NCBI RefSeq assembly: GCF_030264295.1
Contig: NZ_CP127173.1
Coordinates: forward strand, 3,665,501-3,729,500
Direction of reading: 5' to 3'
DNA: 64,000 nucleotides
From: Amycolatopsis nalaikhensis
Lineage (GTDB): Bacteria > Actinomycetota > Actinomycetes > Mycobacteriales > Pseudonocardiaceae
Below the pieces are notes generated by a model that worked only from the letters and a program-made list of their open reading frames with translations, made no database searches and had not been told where the DNA came from. The position numbers were made by a program, and so were the translations under genes. Positions 45,343 to 53,768 of the stretch are shown here, piece after piece. Numbering within the stretch: position 1 is the stretch's first letter; each line of letters begins with the position of its first letter.

Positions 45343-46967
45343 ACGTCGATCGTCCTCCCACTCGGTGCCGACGGGGGCGGCGGCGCGACGGGTGCCGGGG
45401 CCTCGACGACGTCGCCGGTGGTGTCCGTCGCCGCGACGGCCCGCGTCTCCGCCCAGTTGCGGATCGCCAGGATTTCGTCGGCCTGGGTGACCGACAGCGG
45501 CACGGTCGACTTCACCGCGCGCACCAGGTCGTCCCGGCGCAGCGGCCGCTTCTCGGCGAACGCGTCCACCAGGCCGGACAGCACCGCCTGCTCGATTTCG
45601 GCGCCGCTGTAGCCCGCGCTGACGTCGGCCAGCTCGGCGAACAGCGCGTCGTCCATCCGCAGCTCGCTGGCCACGAACGCGTCGGTGACGCGCTTGGCCA
45701 GGTGGATCCGCCAGATCGCGGCGCGCTCCGGCGCCGAGGGCAGGTCGACGAAGAAGATCTCGTCGAACCGGCCCTTGCGCAGGAACTCCGGCGGCAGGGA
45801 GTCGACCTGGTTCGCGGTGGCCATCACGAACACCGGCGCCGTCTTCTCCTGCATCCACGAGAGGAACGTGCCGAACACGCGCCGCGCGGTGCCGCCGTCA
45901 CCGCCGCCGCCCGCGCCCGCGAGGCCCTTCTCGATCTCGTCGACCCACAGCACGCACGGCGCGATGCCCTCCGCGGTGCGGATGACCGTGCGGATGTTCT
46001 TCTCGCTGGACCCGACCAGCCCGGCGAAGACGCGCCCGAGGTCCAGCCGCAGCAGCGGCAGCCGCCACATGTTCGCGACGCACACCGCGGACAGGCTCTT
46101 GCCGCAGCCGGGCACGCCGGTGAGCAGCAGGCCCTTCGGCGCCGCGAGGTTGTACGCCGACGCCGCGGGTGTCCACGTGCCGGTGCGCTTGGTGAGCCAG
46201 CGCTTGAGCCGGTCCAGGCCGCCGACGGCGTCGAAGCTCGTCTCCGCGGGAACGATGTCGAGCATCCCGGACCGGCGCACGGCCTGGCGCTTCTCGGCGA
46301 GGATCAGCTCCAGGTCGCTCGGATCCAGCCCGCCGCCCTCGACGAGCGCCCTGGCGAACGCGTTTTCGGCCTCCGGCAACGTCAGCCCGCGCGCGGCCGC
46401 GACGATCATGTCCCGGTCGTCGCGGTCGATGCTGATCCGGACGTTCTGCCGGTGCGCGGCGACCATGCTGTCCAGCAGCTCGCCGATCTGGCGCTGGTCG
46501 GGCAGCGGGAAGTCGACGACGGTGGCGTCGTGCTCCAGCTCCGGCGGCACGGGCAGCGACGGCGAAACGAGGATCAGGCTGAGCGGCACCGGACGCGTCT
46601 TGAACGCGGCGGCGAGCTCCCGCAGCCGCCGGACGACGTCGGGGTCCGGCCGGTGCCCGCCTTCGGAGACCAGCGACGGGTGCAGGTCGACGAAGACGAA
46701 CACGGCGGGCTCGCCCCAGCTGTAGACGCGCTCGAGCGCGGCGGCCGCGGCGCGGGTTTCGTTGATGGGCGGGCCACCCGCGGGGGCCAGGCCGGTGGTC
46801 GACGACCACACGTAGACGCGGCGCGGCGTGCGCAGCCGCTGCTGGTCCTCCGCGACCGCGCGGATCTCGCGCAGGACCCGCTGCTCCTCGTGCGTCTCGA
46901 CGACCAGCAGCGGGTAGCGCGCCTGCAGCAGCTGGGTCAGCTCGTCGCGAAACCCCTGGCCTGCCAT
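45339..46967 (-). CDS. AAA+ ATPase, Ycf46-like
   Basis: A 542-residue protein. Residues ~1-165 form a degenerate P-loop-like domain (PAVFVFVDLHPSL, LSLILVSPSL). The AAA+ module (about 245-480) has Walker A GVPGCGKS (284-291), Walker B CVLWVDEIEKG, sensor-1 MATANQ and the second-region Arg in LRKGRFDEIF. This two-part layout is that of Ycf46. A Pro-rich tail ends the chain. ATG 46967. It leads the cassette and would supply ATP-driven remodelling. Confidence 0.9.
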   Translation of the reverse strand: MAGQGFRDELTQLLQARYPLLVVETHEEQRVLREIRAVAEDQQRLRTPRRVYVWSSTTGLAPAGGPPINETRAAAAALERVYSWGEPAVFVFVDLHPSLVSEGGHRPDPDVVRRLRELAAAFKTRPVPLSLILVSPSLPVPPELEHDATVVDFPLPDQRQIGELLDSMVAAHRQNVRISIDRDDRDMIVAAARGLTLPEAENAFARALVEGGGLDPSDLELILAEKRQAVRRSGMLDIVPAETSFDAVGGLDRLKRWLTKRTGTWTPAASAYNLAAPKGLLLTGVPGCGKSLSAVCVANMWRLPLLRLDLGRVFAGLVGSSEKNIRTVIRTAEGIAPCVLWVDEIEKGLAGAGGGGDGGTARRVFGTFLSWMQEKTAPVFVMATANQVDSLPPEFLRKGRFDEIFFVDLPSAPERAAIWRIHLAKRVTDAFVASELRMDDALFAELADVSAGYSGAEIEQAVLSGLVDAFAEKRPLRRDDLVRAVKSTVPLSVTQADEILAIRNWAETRAVAATDTTGDVVEAPAPVAPPPPSAPSGRTIDV

Positions 46968-47014
46968 CGATCGCCCCCTGGAAGTCGGTCCGGACCCTAC
47001 CAGCGCGCGGCCGC

Positions 47015-47920
47015 TCACGCGTCCACGACGAGGACCTCGTAGGTCGGGCTGGTGGGCGGGTAACCGCTGAAGATGTGGGAGTTGACGACGGCGAGCTTGC
47101 CGCCGACCTTCGCCGCCGAGACGGGCTGGTCGAACAGCGGGTCGGTGATCGTGCCGTCAGCCGTGCCGTGGCTCAGGCCGCCGTCGAGGCGCCAGCGGCT
47201 GATCGTGTCGTCGAGCTGGACCGCCCAGAGCCGCCGTCCTTCGAGCACGAGGCTGACGACGCTGGGCGCGTTGACCCCCGCGATCTCCGCGCTGACGCCG
47301 GTGACCGGGTTGATCTTGTACACCTTGCCGGGCGTCGTGGCGGCCACGAGCAGGGTGTCACCCGCCGGTGTGGCGATGATGTCGTTCAGGAAGAAGTCCC
47401 CGGGGGAGCCGCCCGCGCCCGGGCCGCTCAGCGGCAGCGTGCGCGGGGTGCCGAGCACACCGGCGAAAACCGGCACGAAGAACAGCTGCGGGTGGTAGGA
47501 GTCGGTGAACCAGGCGCCGTACGGCGTCACCACGACGTCGTTGACGTAGGACGTCTCCGGGTCGCCGACGGTGAAGTCCGCGACCTTCGCCTTGGTGCGC
47601 ACGTTGTAGACGTAGGCCTTGCCGCCGTTGCCGCCCGCGACGAACAGCAGGTCGTGGCGCCGGTCCAGGTCCACCCCGGCCGCCATCGCCCCGCGCGGGG
47701 CCTCGATGAAGCGCTCGGCGGTGCCGCGCTTGAGGTCCTCGCGGAAGATCGTCCCGGCGACGAGGTCGCCGGTGTAGTAGCTGCCGCCGCCGGCCGGGGT
47801 GATCCCTTCGGCGGACGTGGCGCCGGGGAGCACGATCACCCGCGTCGCCGCCGACGCCGGGGCGGCGACCGCCAGCACGAGCAGCAGGGTCGCGGACAGC
47901 AGAGCCAGGATTCTTCGCAT
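47015..47920 (-). CDS. Secreted beta-propeller protein (SMP-30/gluconolactonase-like)
   Basis: A 301-residue exported protein. Signal peptide of about 25 residues ends PASA. Repeated strands such as GSYYTGDLVAGTIFRED, GGKAYVYNVRT and VNDVVVTPYGAWFTDSYHPQLF fit a six-bladed propeller of the SMP-30 group. Catalytic status is unclear. ATG 47920 has GGGAGGG upstream. It lies 47 bases before the AAA+ gene on the same strand, so it might be co-transcribed, though its export and topic seem unrelated. Confidence 0.85.
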   Translation of the reverse strand: MRRILALLSATLLLVLAVAAPASAATRVIVLPGATSAEGITPAGGGSYYTGDLVAGTIFREDLKRGTAERFIEAPRGAMAAGVDLDRRHDLLFVAGGNGGKAYVYNVRTKAKVADFTVGDPETSYVNDVVVTPYGAWFTDSYHPQLFFVPVFAGVLGTPRTLPLSGPGAGGSPGDFFLNDIIATPAGDTLLVAATTPGKVYKINPVTGVSAEIAGVNAPSVVSLVLEGRRLWAVQLDDTISRWRLDGGLSHGTADGTITDPLFDQPVSAAKVGGKLAVVNSHIFSGYPPTSPTYEVLVVDA

Positions 47921-48004
47921 CGGGTCCCTCCCAGTCGTTCCCTCGCGAGAGCATCCTGCCACTCCTAGACTCGGCGGCAGTCATCGTCGACTTCAGGAGG
48001 CACC

Positions 48005-49663
48005 ATGCCTGACGCGCCCGCCTTGCCGAGTTACGCCTCGGGGGTTTCCGAGGTTCCGCTGCTCGGGGACACGATCGGCGACAACTTCGACCGCACGGTC
48101 GCCGCCTTCCCGGAACGGGACGCGCTCGTCGAACACACCACAGGCCGCCGGTGGACGTACCGCGAGCTGGCGGCGGAGGTGAACGCGCTGGCGTTGGGGT
48201 TGGTGGCGCGGGGGATCGGCAAGGGTGACCGGGTGGGGATCTGGTCGCCGAACCGGGCGGAGTGGACGTTCCTGCAGTACGCGACGGCGAAGATCGGCGC
48301 GATCCTGGTGAACATCAACCCCGCCTATCGGTCGCATGAGCTGGAGTATGTGCTGAATCAGGCCGGGATCCGGTTGCTGGTGGCCTCGGATGCGTTCAAG
48401 ACGTCCGACTATCCCGCGATGGTCGAGGAGGTCCGCGACAAATGCGCCGCCCTCGAACATGTCGTGATTCTGGGCGGGGAGGACTGGCAGTCCTTGATGG
48501 ACGCCGGATGGCAGGGCGACCCGGCGCGGCTGGCGCACCTGCAGGCCGGGTTGTCGGCCGATGACCCGATCAACATCCAATACACCTCCGGGACCACAGG
48601 CTTCCCGAAGGGTGCGACGCTGTCGCATCACAACATTTTGAACAACGGGTTTTTCGTCGGCGAGCTGTGTGGCTACACCGAGTACGACAAGGTGTGCATC
48701 CCGGTGCCGTTTTATCACTGTTTCGGGATGGTGATGGGGAATCTGGCGTGCACGAGTCACGGGTCGTGCATGGTGATCCCGGCCCCGGCGTTCGACCCCC
48801 GCGCGACCCTCGAAGCGGTGTCGGCGGAGCAGTGCACGTCGCTCTACGGCGTGCCGACGATGTTCATCGCGGAGCTGAACCACCCGGACTTCGCCAGCTT
48901 TGAGTTGTCGTCGTTGCGGACGGGGATCATGGCGGGGTCGCCGTGTCCGGTGGAGGTGATGAAGCAGGTCATCGACCGGATGGGCATGGCCGAGGTGTCC
49001 ATTTGTTACGGGATGACGGAGACGTCGCCGGTGTCGACGCAGACGCGGGCGGATGATTCGATCGAGCGGCGGGTGTCGACGGTGGGGCGGGTCGGGCCGC
49101 ATCTGGAGGTCAAGGTCGTCGATCCGGAGACGGGGTTGACGGTGCCGCGTGGGGAGCCGGGGGAGCTGTGCACGCGGGGATACTCCGTGATGCTGGGGTA
49201 TTGGGAGCAGCCGGACAAGACCGCGGAGGCGATCGACGCCGCCCGCTGGATGCACACCGGGGATCTGGCCGTCATGGACGGCGACGGGTACCTCAACATC
49301 ACGGGGCGGATCAAGGACATGGTGATCCGGGGTGGGGAGAATCTGTATCCGCGGGAGATCGAGGAGTTCCTCTACACCCATCCGGACATTCTGGACGCGC
49401 AGGTGATCGGGGTGCCGGATGAGAAGTACGGCGAGGAGTTGATGGCCTGGGTCCGGATGCGTGAGGGTGCGGCGCCGTTGACGGCGGAGGCGGTGCGGGA
49501 GTTCTGCGAGGGCAAGCTGGCCCGCTACAAGATCCCCCGCTACGTGCACGTGGTCGAGGAGTTCCCGATGACGGTGACCGGGAAGGTCCGCAAGGTCGAG
49601 ATGCGCGAGAAGTCCATCAGCCTCCTCGGCCTCGAGAAGGCCGCCGCCGCGAAACACGCCTGA
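48005..49663 (+). CDS. AMP-binding acyl-CoA synthetase (FadD-type)
   Basis: A 552-residue adenylate-forming ligase: P-loop YTSGTTGFPKGATLSHHN, A5 CYGMTETSP, A7 HTGDLAVMD, A8 GRIKDMVIRGGENLYPREIE, and the C-terminal catalytic Lys in VTGKVRKVEM. It activates a fatty or other carboxylic acid as acyl-AMP then acyl-CoA. Codon use from 48.2 to 49.6 kb is slightly less biased to GC than its neighbours (more T and A at third positions). Divergent from the propeller gene. Confidence 0.95.
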   Translation: MPDAPALPSYASGVSEVPLLGDTIGDNFDRTVAAFPERDALVEHTTGRRWTYRELAAEVNALALGLVARGIGKGDRVGIWSPNRAEWTFLQYATAKIGAILVNINPAYRSHELEYVLNQAGIRLLVASDAFKTSDYPAMVEEVRDKCAALEHVVILGGEDWQSLMDAGWQGDPARLAHLQAGLSADDPINIQYTSGTTGFPKGATLSHHNILNNGFFVGELCGYTEYDKVCIPVPFYHCFGMVMGNLACTSHGSCMVIPAPAFDPRATLEAVSAEQCTSLYGVPTMFIAELNHPDFASFELSSLRTGIMAGSPCPVEVMKQVIDRMGMAEVSICYGMTETSPVSTQTRADDSIERRVSTVGRVGPHLEVKVVDPETGLTVPRGEPGELCTRGYSVMLGYWEQPDKTAEAIDAARWMHTGDLAVMDGDGYLNITGRIKDMVIRGGENLYPREIEEFLYTHPDILDAQVIGVPDEKYGEELMAWVRMREGAAPLTAEAVREFCEGKLARYKIPRYVHVVEEFPMTVTGKVRKVEMREKSISLLGLEKAAAAKHA

Positions 49664-49699
49664 ACGTCCGGCGGTGGGGTGGACCACAGCGATCCCCAC

Positions 49700-49771
49700 G
49701 CATGATCCCCGCGACGCCGGGGCAACCGGGCTCCGGGACGGTGAGAGCGTCCCGGACCGGAAACCCCATGC
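49700..49771 (+). promoter_or_regulatory. Structured leader RNA before the small secreted protein
   Basis: A compact multi-stem element: closing stem GCATG (49700-49704) with CATGC (49767-49771); hairpin CCCCG/CGGGG (49707-49722); hairpin CCGGGACG/CGTCCCGG (49733-49755) with loop GTGAGAG; joining CAACC and GGAAACCCC. It ends 24 bases before the next start. It does not fit TPP, SAM, cobalamin or c-di-GMP consensus that I know. Confidence 0.5.
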
Positions 49772-49795
49772 AGTCGACCAAAAAGGGGATGTTTC

Positions 49796-50185
49796 ATGCG
49801 TACGATCCGCCGCGCCATGGCCGCCGGGGCACTGGCGCTGCCGCTGACGCTGGGCGCCGCCGGGATCGCTTCGGCGGACAGCTTCGGCAGCACCGAGGTC
49901 CAGGCGGGCCCGGACGGCGCAGCGACGCACTCGGTGCGAACCGGCACGCACGACGGCGGGAGTGGCTTCCACGAGGTGTCCACGGCCGCGACCCCGGACG
50001 GCGCGGCCGTCAGCGGCACCACCGCGACGGCCGACCAGCACGGCGACACCCAATACCGCCAGCAGGCGGCCAGCGCCACGGAGGACGGCGTGGCCACGCA
50101 GGACACGTCAGCCACGAGCGACACCCACGCCGACATCCCCGGCGAGGGTGTCCTGAGCGGCACGCTGGACGCGATCGCCCCCTGA
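49796..50185 (+). CDS. Small secreted protein with three internal repeats
   Basis: A 129-residue exported protein. Signal peptide ends ASA near residue 27. The mature part is about three imperfect ~27-residue units, each with (P/E)DG(A/V)A at its start and a Thr/Ser-Ala-rich middle (GPDGAATHS, TPDGAAVSG, TEDGVATQD). No Cys, no known family. ATG 49796 has AAGGGG eight bases upstream. Likely an extracellular or wall-associated beta-structure; function unknown. Confidence 0.75.
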   Translation: MRTIRRAMAAGALALPLTLGAAGIASADSFGSTEVQAGPDGAATHSVRTGTHDGGSGFHEVSTAATPDGAAVSGTTATADQHGDTQYRQQAASATEDGVATQDTSATSDTHADIPGEGVLSGTLDAIAP

Positions 50186-50193
50186 CCAGCGAG

Positions 50194-50240
50194 GGGCACC
50201 TTCATGGCGTCAAATGCCATGAAGGTGCCCTTCATGGCAT
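50194..50240. terminator. Overlapping alternative hairpins between secreted-protein gene and R2lox
   Basis: GGGCACCTTCATGGC (50194-50208) pairs perfectly with 50216-50230. An alternative 12-bp stem, ATGCCATGAAGG (50214-50225) with 50229-50240, uses the same right-hand bases. Each would suit one direction of transcription. Confidence 0.8.
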
Positions 50241-50243
50241 TCC

Positions 50244-51212
50244 TCAGCCGACCGCTGCGGCCGCTTCCGCGATCGCCTTCGCGTCTTCCTCGCCGAACGT
50301 CTCCTCCAGGTGCTCCGGCGAGTAGTCCAGGTCGATCTGCTCCACCGGCATCCCGCGCGCCGACTCGATCGCGCCCAGCCGCCGCTGCGCCCGGTCCGCC
50401 GCGTACTGGATGATCTCCTGCGGGTCGTTGTCGAACGGCAGCTCCTCGAACTGGTCCTGCACCCACTGGATCATGTTGAGCGCGTGCGGCAGCAGCTCGC
50501 CCATCCGCTGCTGGACCGCGTCCCACAGCGAGTCGTCCGCGGCGACGTGACGGCGGCACGTGAACGTGCCCCACGCCATGTGGCGGCGCTCGTCGTCGCC
50601 GATGCGGCGGACCAGTTCCTGCATGCCCGGCAGGATGTCGTGCTGGGTGCAGATCAGCTGCCACGAGTAGTACCCGGTCAGGGCGAGGCTGCCCTCGATC
50701 ACGTGGTTGTACGTCACGCTCGCGCGGATCTGGTTGAGGGGACTGGGATCGTCCTCCAGCGCCCGCAGCGACTGCGGCAGCTCTTCGTAGAACAGCTTGC
50801 GGTAGTGCGGGTTCTCGGCGACGTACGGGTGGAGGTCCTCGGTCAGCCCGACGGCGTCCATCCAGCGCCGGAACACCTCCGTGTGCTTGGCTTCCTCGAA
50901 GCAGAACTGCGTCAGGTACATCTCGTCGCCGAACCGGCCGGTCGCCGACATCGCGCGCATGAACGGCTGGATGTCCTCGGTCACCGCCTCTTCGCCCGCG
51001 ATGAACTGCGCCACCAGGTACGTCGTCGAACGCTGCTGCTCCGGGTTGAGCGTGTCCCAGCCTTCGCGTTCGCGGCTGAAGTCGATGTCGGCCGGGTTCC
51101 AGAACTTCTTGTTGCCCTTGACGAACAGCCGCAGCGGGAACGAGTCCCAGTTCAGCCCGCCCTTGCGCAGCGAGGAAAAGCCGGTCCGCAGTTCGGGCAG
51201 CGTGTCGGTCAT
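50244..51212 (-). CDS. R2-like ligand-binding oxidase (Mn/Fe)
   Basis: A 322-residue ferritin-like protein homologous to M. tuberculosis Rv0233. The metal ligands Glu74, Glu107, His110, Glu173, Glu208, His211 and the Val77/Tyr168 pair that forms the ether cross-link are all present with a constant offset of six from Rv0233. It holds an Mn/Fe centre and a fatty-acid-like ligand; its physiological reaction is unknown. Often misnamed ribonucleotide reductase beta. The ATG overlaps the TetR stop (ATGA). Confidence 0.95.
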   Translation of the reverse strand: MTDTLPELRTGFSSLRKGGLNWDSFPLRLFVKGNKKFWNPADIDFSREREGWDTLNPEQQRSTTYLVAQFIAGEEAVTEDIQPFMRAMSATGRFGDEMYLTQFCFEEAKHTEVFRRWMDAVGLTEDLHPYVAENPHYRKLFYEELPQSLRALEDDPSPLNQIRASVTYNHVIEGSLALTGYYSWQLICTQHDILPGMQELVRRIGDDERRHMAWGTFTCRRHVAADDSLWDAVQQRMGELLPHALNMIQWVQDQFEELPFDNDPQEIIQYAADRAQRRLGAIESARGMPVEQIDLDYSPEHLEETFGEEDAKAIAEAAAAVG

Positions 51213-51808
51213 CGTGTCACTCCATTGTGGACGAATTGGCGGATGGCGGGGGCCAGCACGGCGGTGACGGCGTCGGCCGCCTCCGCCGCCGAGTGCGTCG
51301 GGAGCACCAGGTGCGACAGCGAAAGCCGCACCACCGTCTCCGCGAGCAGCGCGGCGGCCTCGGCCGACAGGCCCGGCTCGAACTCCCGGTACTGCTCGGC
51401 GGCGAGGTCCGCGGCCGCGGTGAGGATCGGTTCGCCACGGCTCGTGAGCAGTGGCAGCAGGTCCTCGCCCGCTTCGGTGCCGAGCGCCGCCGCGACCAGG
51501 CGGTTCTCCCGCGCGTGCTCGATCGTGTAGACGACGGCGTGGTGGATGCCGCTCAGCAGCCCGTCCGCCGTTTCGAACCGCCGCCGGATCCCGTCGAGGA
51601 ACTCCGCCGCGGTGCGCAGCGCCACCGCCTGGGTCAGCGCCGCCTTGTTGCCGAACTCGTTGTAGACCGTCTGCCTGCTCACGCCGGCCCTGGCCGCGAC
51701 GTCCGCCATCCGCAGCCCGGCGTGGCCGCGGTCCGGCAGCAGGTCGGCGGCGGCGTCGAGCAGGGCTTCCCGCAGGGACGCCTTCGTCCGGTCGGTGAAG
51801 CTGGTCAC
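51209..51808 (-). CDS. TetR family transcriptional regulator
   Basis: A 199-residue protein with N-terminal HTH MADVAARAGVSRQTVYNEFGNKAAL and a ligand-binding C-terminal helical domain. First gene of a coupled pair with R2lox, so it probably autoregulates and controls R2lox in response to a ligand. A 25-bp inverted repeat lies directly upstream. Confidence 0.94.
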   Translation of the reverse strand: MTSFTDRTKASLREALLDAAADLLPDRGHAGLRMADVAARAGVSRQTVYNEFGNKAALTQAVALRTAAEFLDGIRRRFETADGLLSGIHHAVVYTIEHARENRLVAAALGTEAGEDLLPLLTSRGEPILTAAADLAAEQYREFEPGLSAEAAALLAETVVRLSLSHLVLPTHSAAEAADAVTAVLAPAIRQFVHNGVTR

Positions 51809-51817
51809 ACCCTCACC

Positions 51818-51842
51818 TTGACACAGATCACTCCGCTGTCAA
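51818..51842 (-). promoter_or_regulatory. Candidate TetR operator
   Basis: TTGACA (51818-51823) and TGTCAA (51837-51842) form an inverted repeat with a 13-base spacer, starting ten bases before the TetR start. TTGACA on the minus strand also resembles a -35 box, so repressor and polymerase sites would overlap. Confidence 0.5.
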
Positions 51843-51903
51843 GACGCTGTACATGATCGGCTGACGTGTAAATCTGTCGGTGGTGGCCAGTACCGTGTGG
51901 ACC

Positions 51904-52521
51904 GTGGGCATCACCGTGGGGTTCGACCTCGACATGACACTGATCGACGCGCGGCCGGGCATGGCCGCGGCGATGAACGCGCTCGGCGTCGAATCCGGCC
52001 TGCCGCTGGACGGCGAGGCGTTCGCGGCCAACCTCGGCCCGCCCCTCGACGACATCCTGCGCGGCTTCGAAGCGCCGGAGGAGCGCATCCCGGGGCTCGT
52101 CGACCGCTTCCGCGCGATGTACCCCGAGGTGGTCGTGCCGAGCACGGTCGCGCTGCCGGGCGCGGTCGAGTCGCTCCGGGCGGTCCACGCCGCCGGCGGG
52201 CGCACGCTCGTCGTCACGGGCAAGTACGGGCCCAACGCGCAGCTGCACGTCGACGCGCTCGGCCTGGAGGTCGACGAAGTCGTCGGCGAGCTGTGGTCGA
52301 CGCAGAAGGCGGAGGCGCTCCTGGCGCACGACGCGCGCGTGTATGTCGGAGATCACGCGGGTGACATCCGGGGCGCGCTGGCCGCCGGTGCGATCGCGGT
52401 CGGCGTCACGACCGGGCCGTGCGACCGCACCCTCCTGCTGAGCGAGGGCGCGGAGGTGGTGTTCGAGTCGCTGACGGAGTTCCCGGACTGGTTCGAGAAG
52501 ACGTTCGCGACCGTCGGCTAG
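51904..52521 (+). CDS. HAD family hydrolase
   Basis: A ~205-residue HAD phosphatase: GFDLDMTLIDARPGM (nucleophile Asp in DxD), VVTGKYGPN (motif II/III region) and YVGDHAGDI (metal-binding Asps). C1 cap of the phosphoglycolate phosphatase type. Several GTG codons (51880, 51883, 51892, 51904) could start it; 51904 is chosen because homologues begin just before the first strand. Confidence 0.88.
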   Translation: MGITVGFDLDMTLIDARPGMAAAMNALGVESGLPLDGEAFAANLGPPLDDILRGFEAPEERIPGLVDRFRAMYPEVVVPSTVALPGAVESLRAVHAAGGRTLVVTGKYGPNAQLHVDALGLEVDEVVGELWSTQKAEALLAHDARVYVGDHAGDIRGALAAGAIAVGVTTGPCDRTLLLSEGAEVVFESLTEFPDWFEKTFATVG

Positions 52522-52754
52522 TTCTTGGCGCGCGCTTCCCGGACCAGCGCGATCAGGCCCAGCAGCAGCCCGAGCGGGGTGATCACGCCGGCGCCGACCG
52601 ACAGCCAGATCGGCAGGTTCTCCAGGCCCGCGGCGAACATGATGAACACCGCGAGCACGGCGAGCATGCCGATGCCGAACAAGCCGATGCCGACGCGCAT
52701 CAGGAACGGTTTGCCGGTGGCGGCCACGGCGGCCTCCTTCGTCGCCTCAGTCAT
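52518..52754 (-). CDS. Small membrane protein with two helices
   Basis: A 78-residue protein: a polar N-terminus, helix 1 (VGIGLFGIGMLAVLAVFIMFA), helix 2 (LSVGAGVITPLGLLLGLIAL) and a basic end. Unknown function. Its stop and the HAD gene's stop overlap in CTAG. ATG 52754. Confidence 0.7.
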   Translation of the reverse strand: MTEATKEAAVAATGKPFLMRVGIGLFGIGMLAVLAVFIMFAAGLENLPIWLSVGAGVITPLGLLLGLIALVREARAKN

Positions 52755-52886
52755 GAAGCAGAGGGTATCCGCCGGTATCGACTTCTCCCCAGGGCCTGTG
52801 GCGAGATACCCTTTACCCAGCGCGCCCTGGGTACGCCCCCGGGCGCGTTCGTCGTGAGCGGGACAGCAGAAGGATTGGTGAGGGAA

Positions 52887-53273
52887 GTGCCGACCGGCAA
52901 GGTCAAGTGGTACGACGCGGAGAAGGGGTTCGGGTTCGTCACGCAGGACGGTGGCGCCGACGTCTACATCCGCAAGGCCGCGCTGCCGCAGGGGGTCGAG
53001 GGGCTCAAAGCCGGTCAGCGGCTCGAGTTCGGCGTCGCCGACGGCCGCCGCGGTCCGCAAGCGCTCTCCGTCCGGCTGCTCGACCCGCCGCCGTCCGTCG
53101 CCGAGGCGCGCCGCCGCCCGGCCGAGGAGCTGCACGGCCTGATCGAGGACATGATCAAGCTGCTGGAGCTGAAGGTGCAGCCGGACCTGCGGCGCAACCG
53201 CTACCCGGACCGCAAGCACACCAAGCAGATCGCCGAGATCATGCGCGCGGTCGCCCGGGACCTCGATCCCTAA
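52887..53273 (+). CDS. Cold-shock domain protein with C-terminal helical extension
   Basis: A 128-residue protein: residues 1-66 are a cold-shock domain with GKVKWYDAEKGFGFV (RNP1) and DVYIRKAAL, where the usual RNP2 VFVH is DVYI. The remaining ~60 residues form a charged helical tail (ELHGLIEDMIKLLELKVQP...RYPDRKHTKQIAEIMRAV). Such extended Csp proteins are typical of actinomycetes. GTG 52887 or 52878 is the start. Probably binds single-stranded RNA or DNA. Confidence 0.92.
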   Translation: MPTGKVKWYDAEKGFGFVTQDGGADVYIRKAALPQGVEGLKAGQRLEFGVADGRRGPQALSVRLLDPPPSVAEARRRPAEELHGLIEDMIKLLELKVQPDLRRNRYPDRKHTKQIAEIMRAVARDLDP

Positions 53274-53281
53274 AGAGGCGC

Positions 53282-53758
53282 TCAGGCCTCCAGCCGGAGG
53301 CCCCAGACGTCGCTGGGCAGCAGGCCCGACTCGCCGGTGCTCGCGTTGAGCACGGCCGTGTACTTCTGCACGTCCACCGCGGAAATGCGGTCGGCGGGCG
53401 TCGGCGGCGTGACCGTGTACGCGTAGCGGTCCAGCGACGTGAACGGGATCGGGTCGCTCTGCTTGTACTCGCCCTGCGGCGTCACGTACTCGTAGACGAT
53501 CTGCCACGGCGCGTCGGCGACCTCGCCGGGCACCGAGATCTGCACCGGCTTGCCGGGGCGCACCTTCAACGTCTCCGTCGAGCCCGCCGCGCTGCACGGC
53601 TGCGCGAGCTGGCGCGAGTAGTCGCACGTGAGCACCGGCGTGGTGCGGATCGTGTGGCCGTCGGCGTAGAACGTGACCTCGGCCGGGCCGGGCGCCGAGC
53701 AGCCGGCCACCGCGAACCCACCGGCCGCAAGCAGGGCCACCACCCGGGAACGTCGCAT
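53282..53758 (-). CDS. DUF2771 family lipoprotein
   Basis: A 158-residue exported lipoprotein with lipobox AVAGC. The mature part contains two cysteines (LTCDYS and QPCSAAG) and a beta-rich domain. Recognised as the actinobacterial DUF2771 type; unknown function. It follows the MFS gene by ten bases on the same strand. Confidence 0.85.
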   Translation of the reverse strand: MRRSRVVALLAAGGFAVAGCSAPGPAEVTFYADGHTIRTTPVLTCDYSRQLAQPCSAAGSTETLKVRPGKPVQISVPGEVADAPWQIVYEYVTPQGEYKQSDPIPFTSLDRYAYTVTPPTPADRISAVDVQKYTAVLNASTGESGLLPSDVWGLRLEA

Positions 53759-53768
53759 GCGCCGGAGC

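Noticed and set aside
49700..49771. SAM, cobalamin or c-di-GMP riboswitch
   Set aside because: GGCAACC-like and GGAAACC strings occur, but the rest of each consensus does not fit and the downstream gene is a secreted protein.
50244..51212. Ribonucleotide reductase beta subunit
   Set aside because: The Val77/Tyr168 cross-link pair and overall match to Rv0233 mark it as R2-like ligand-binding oxidase; no alpha subunit is nearby.
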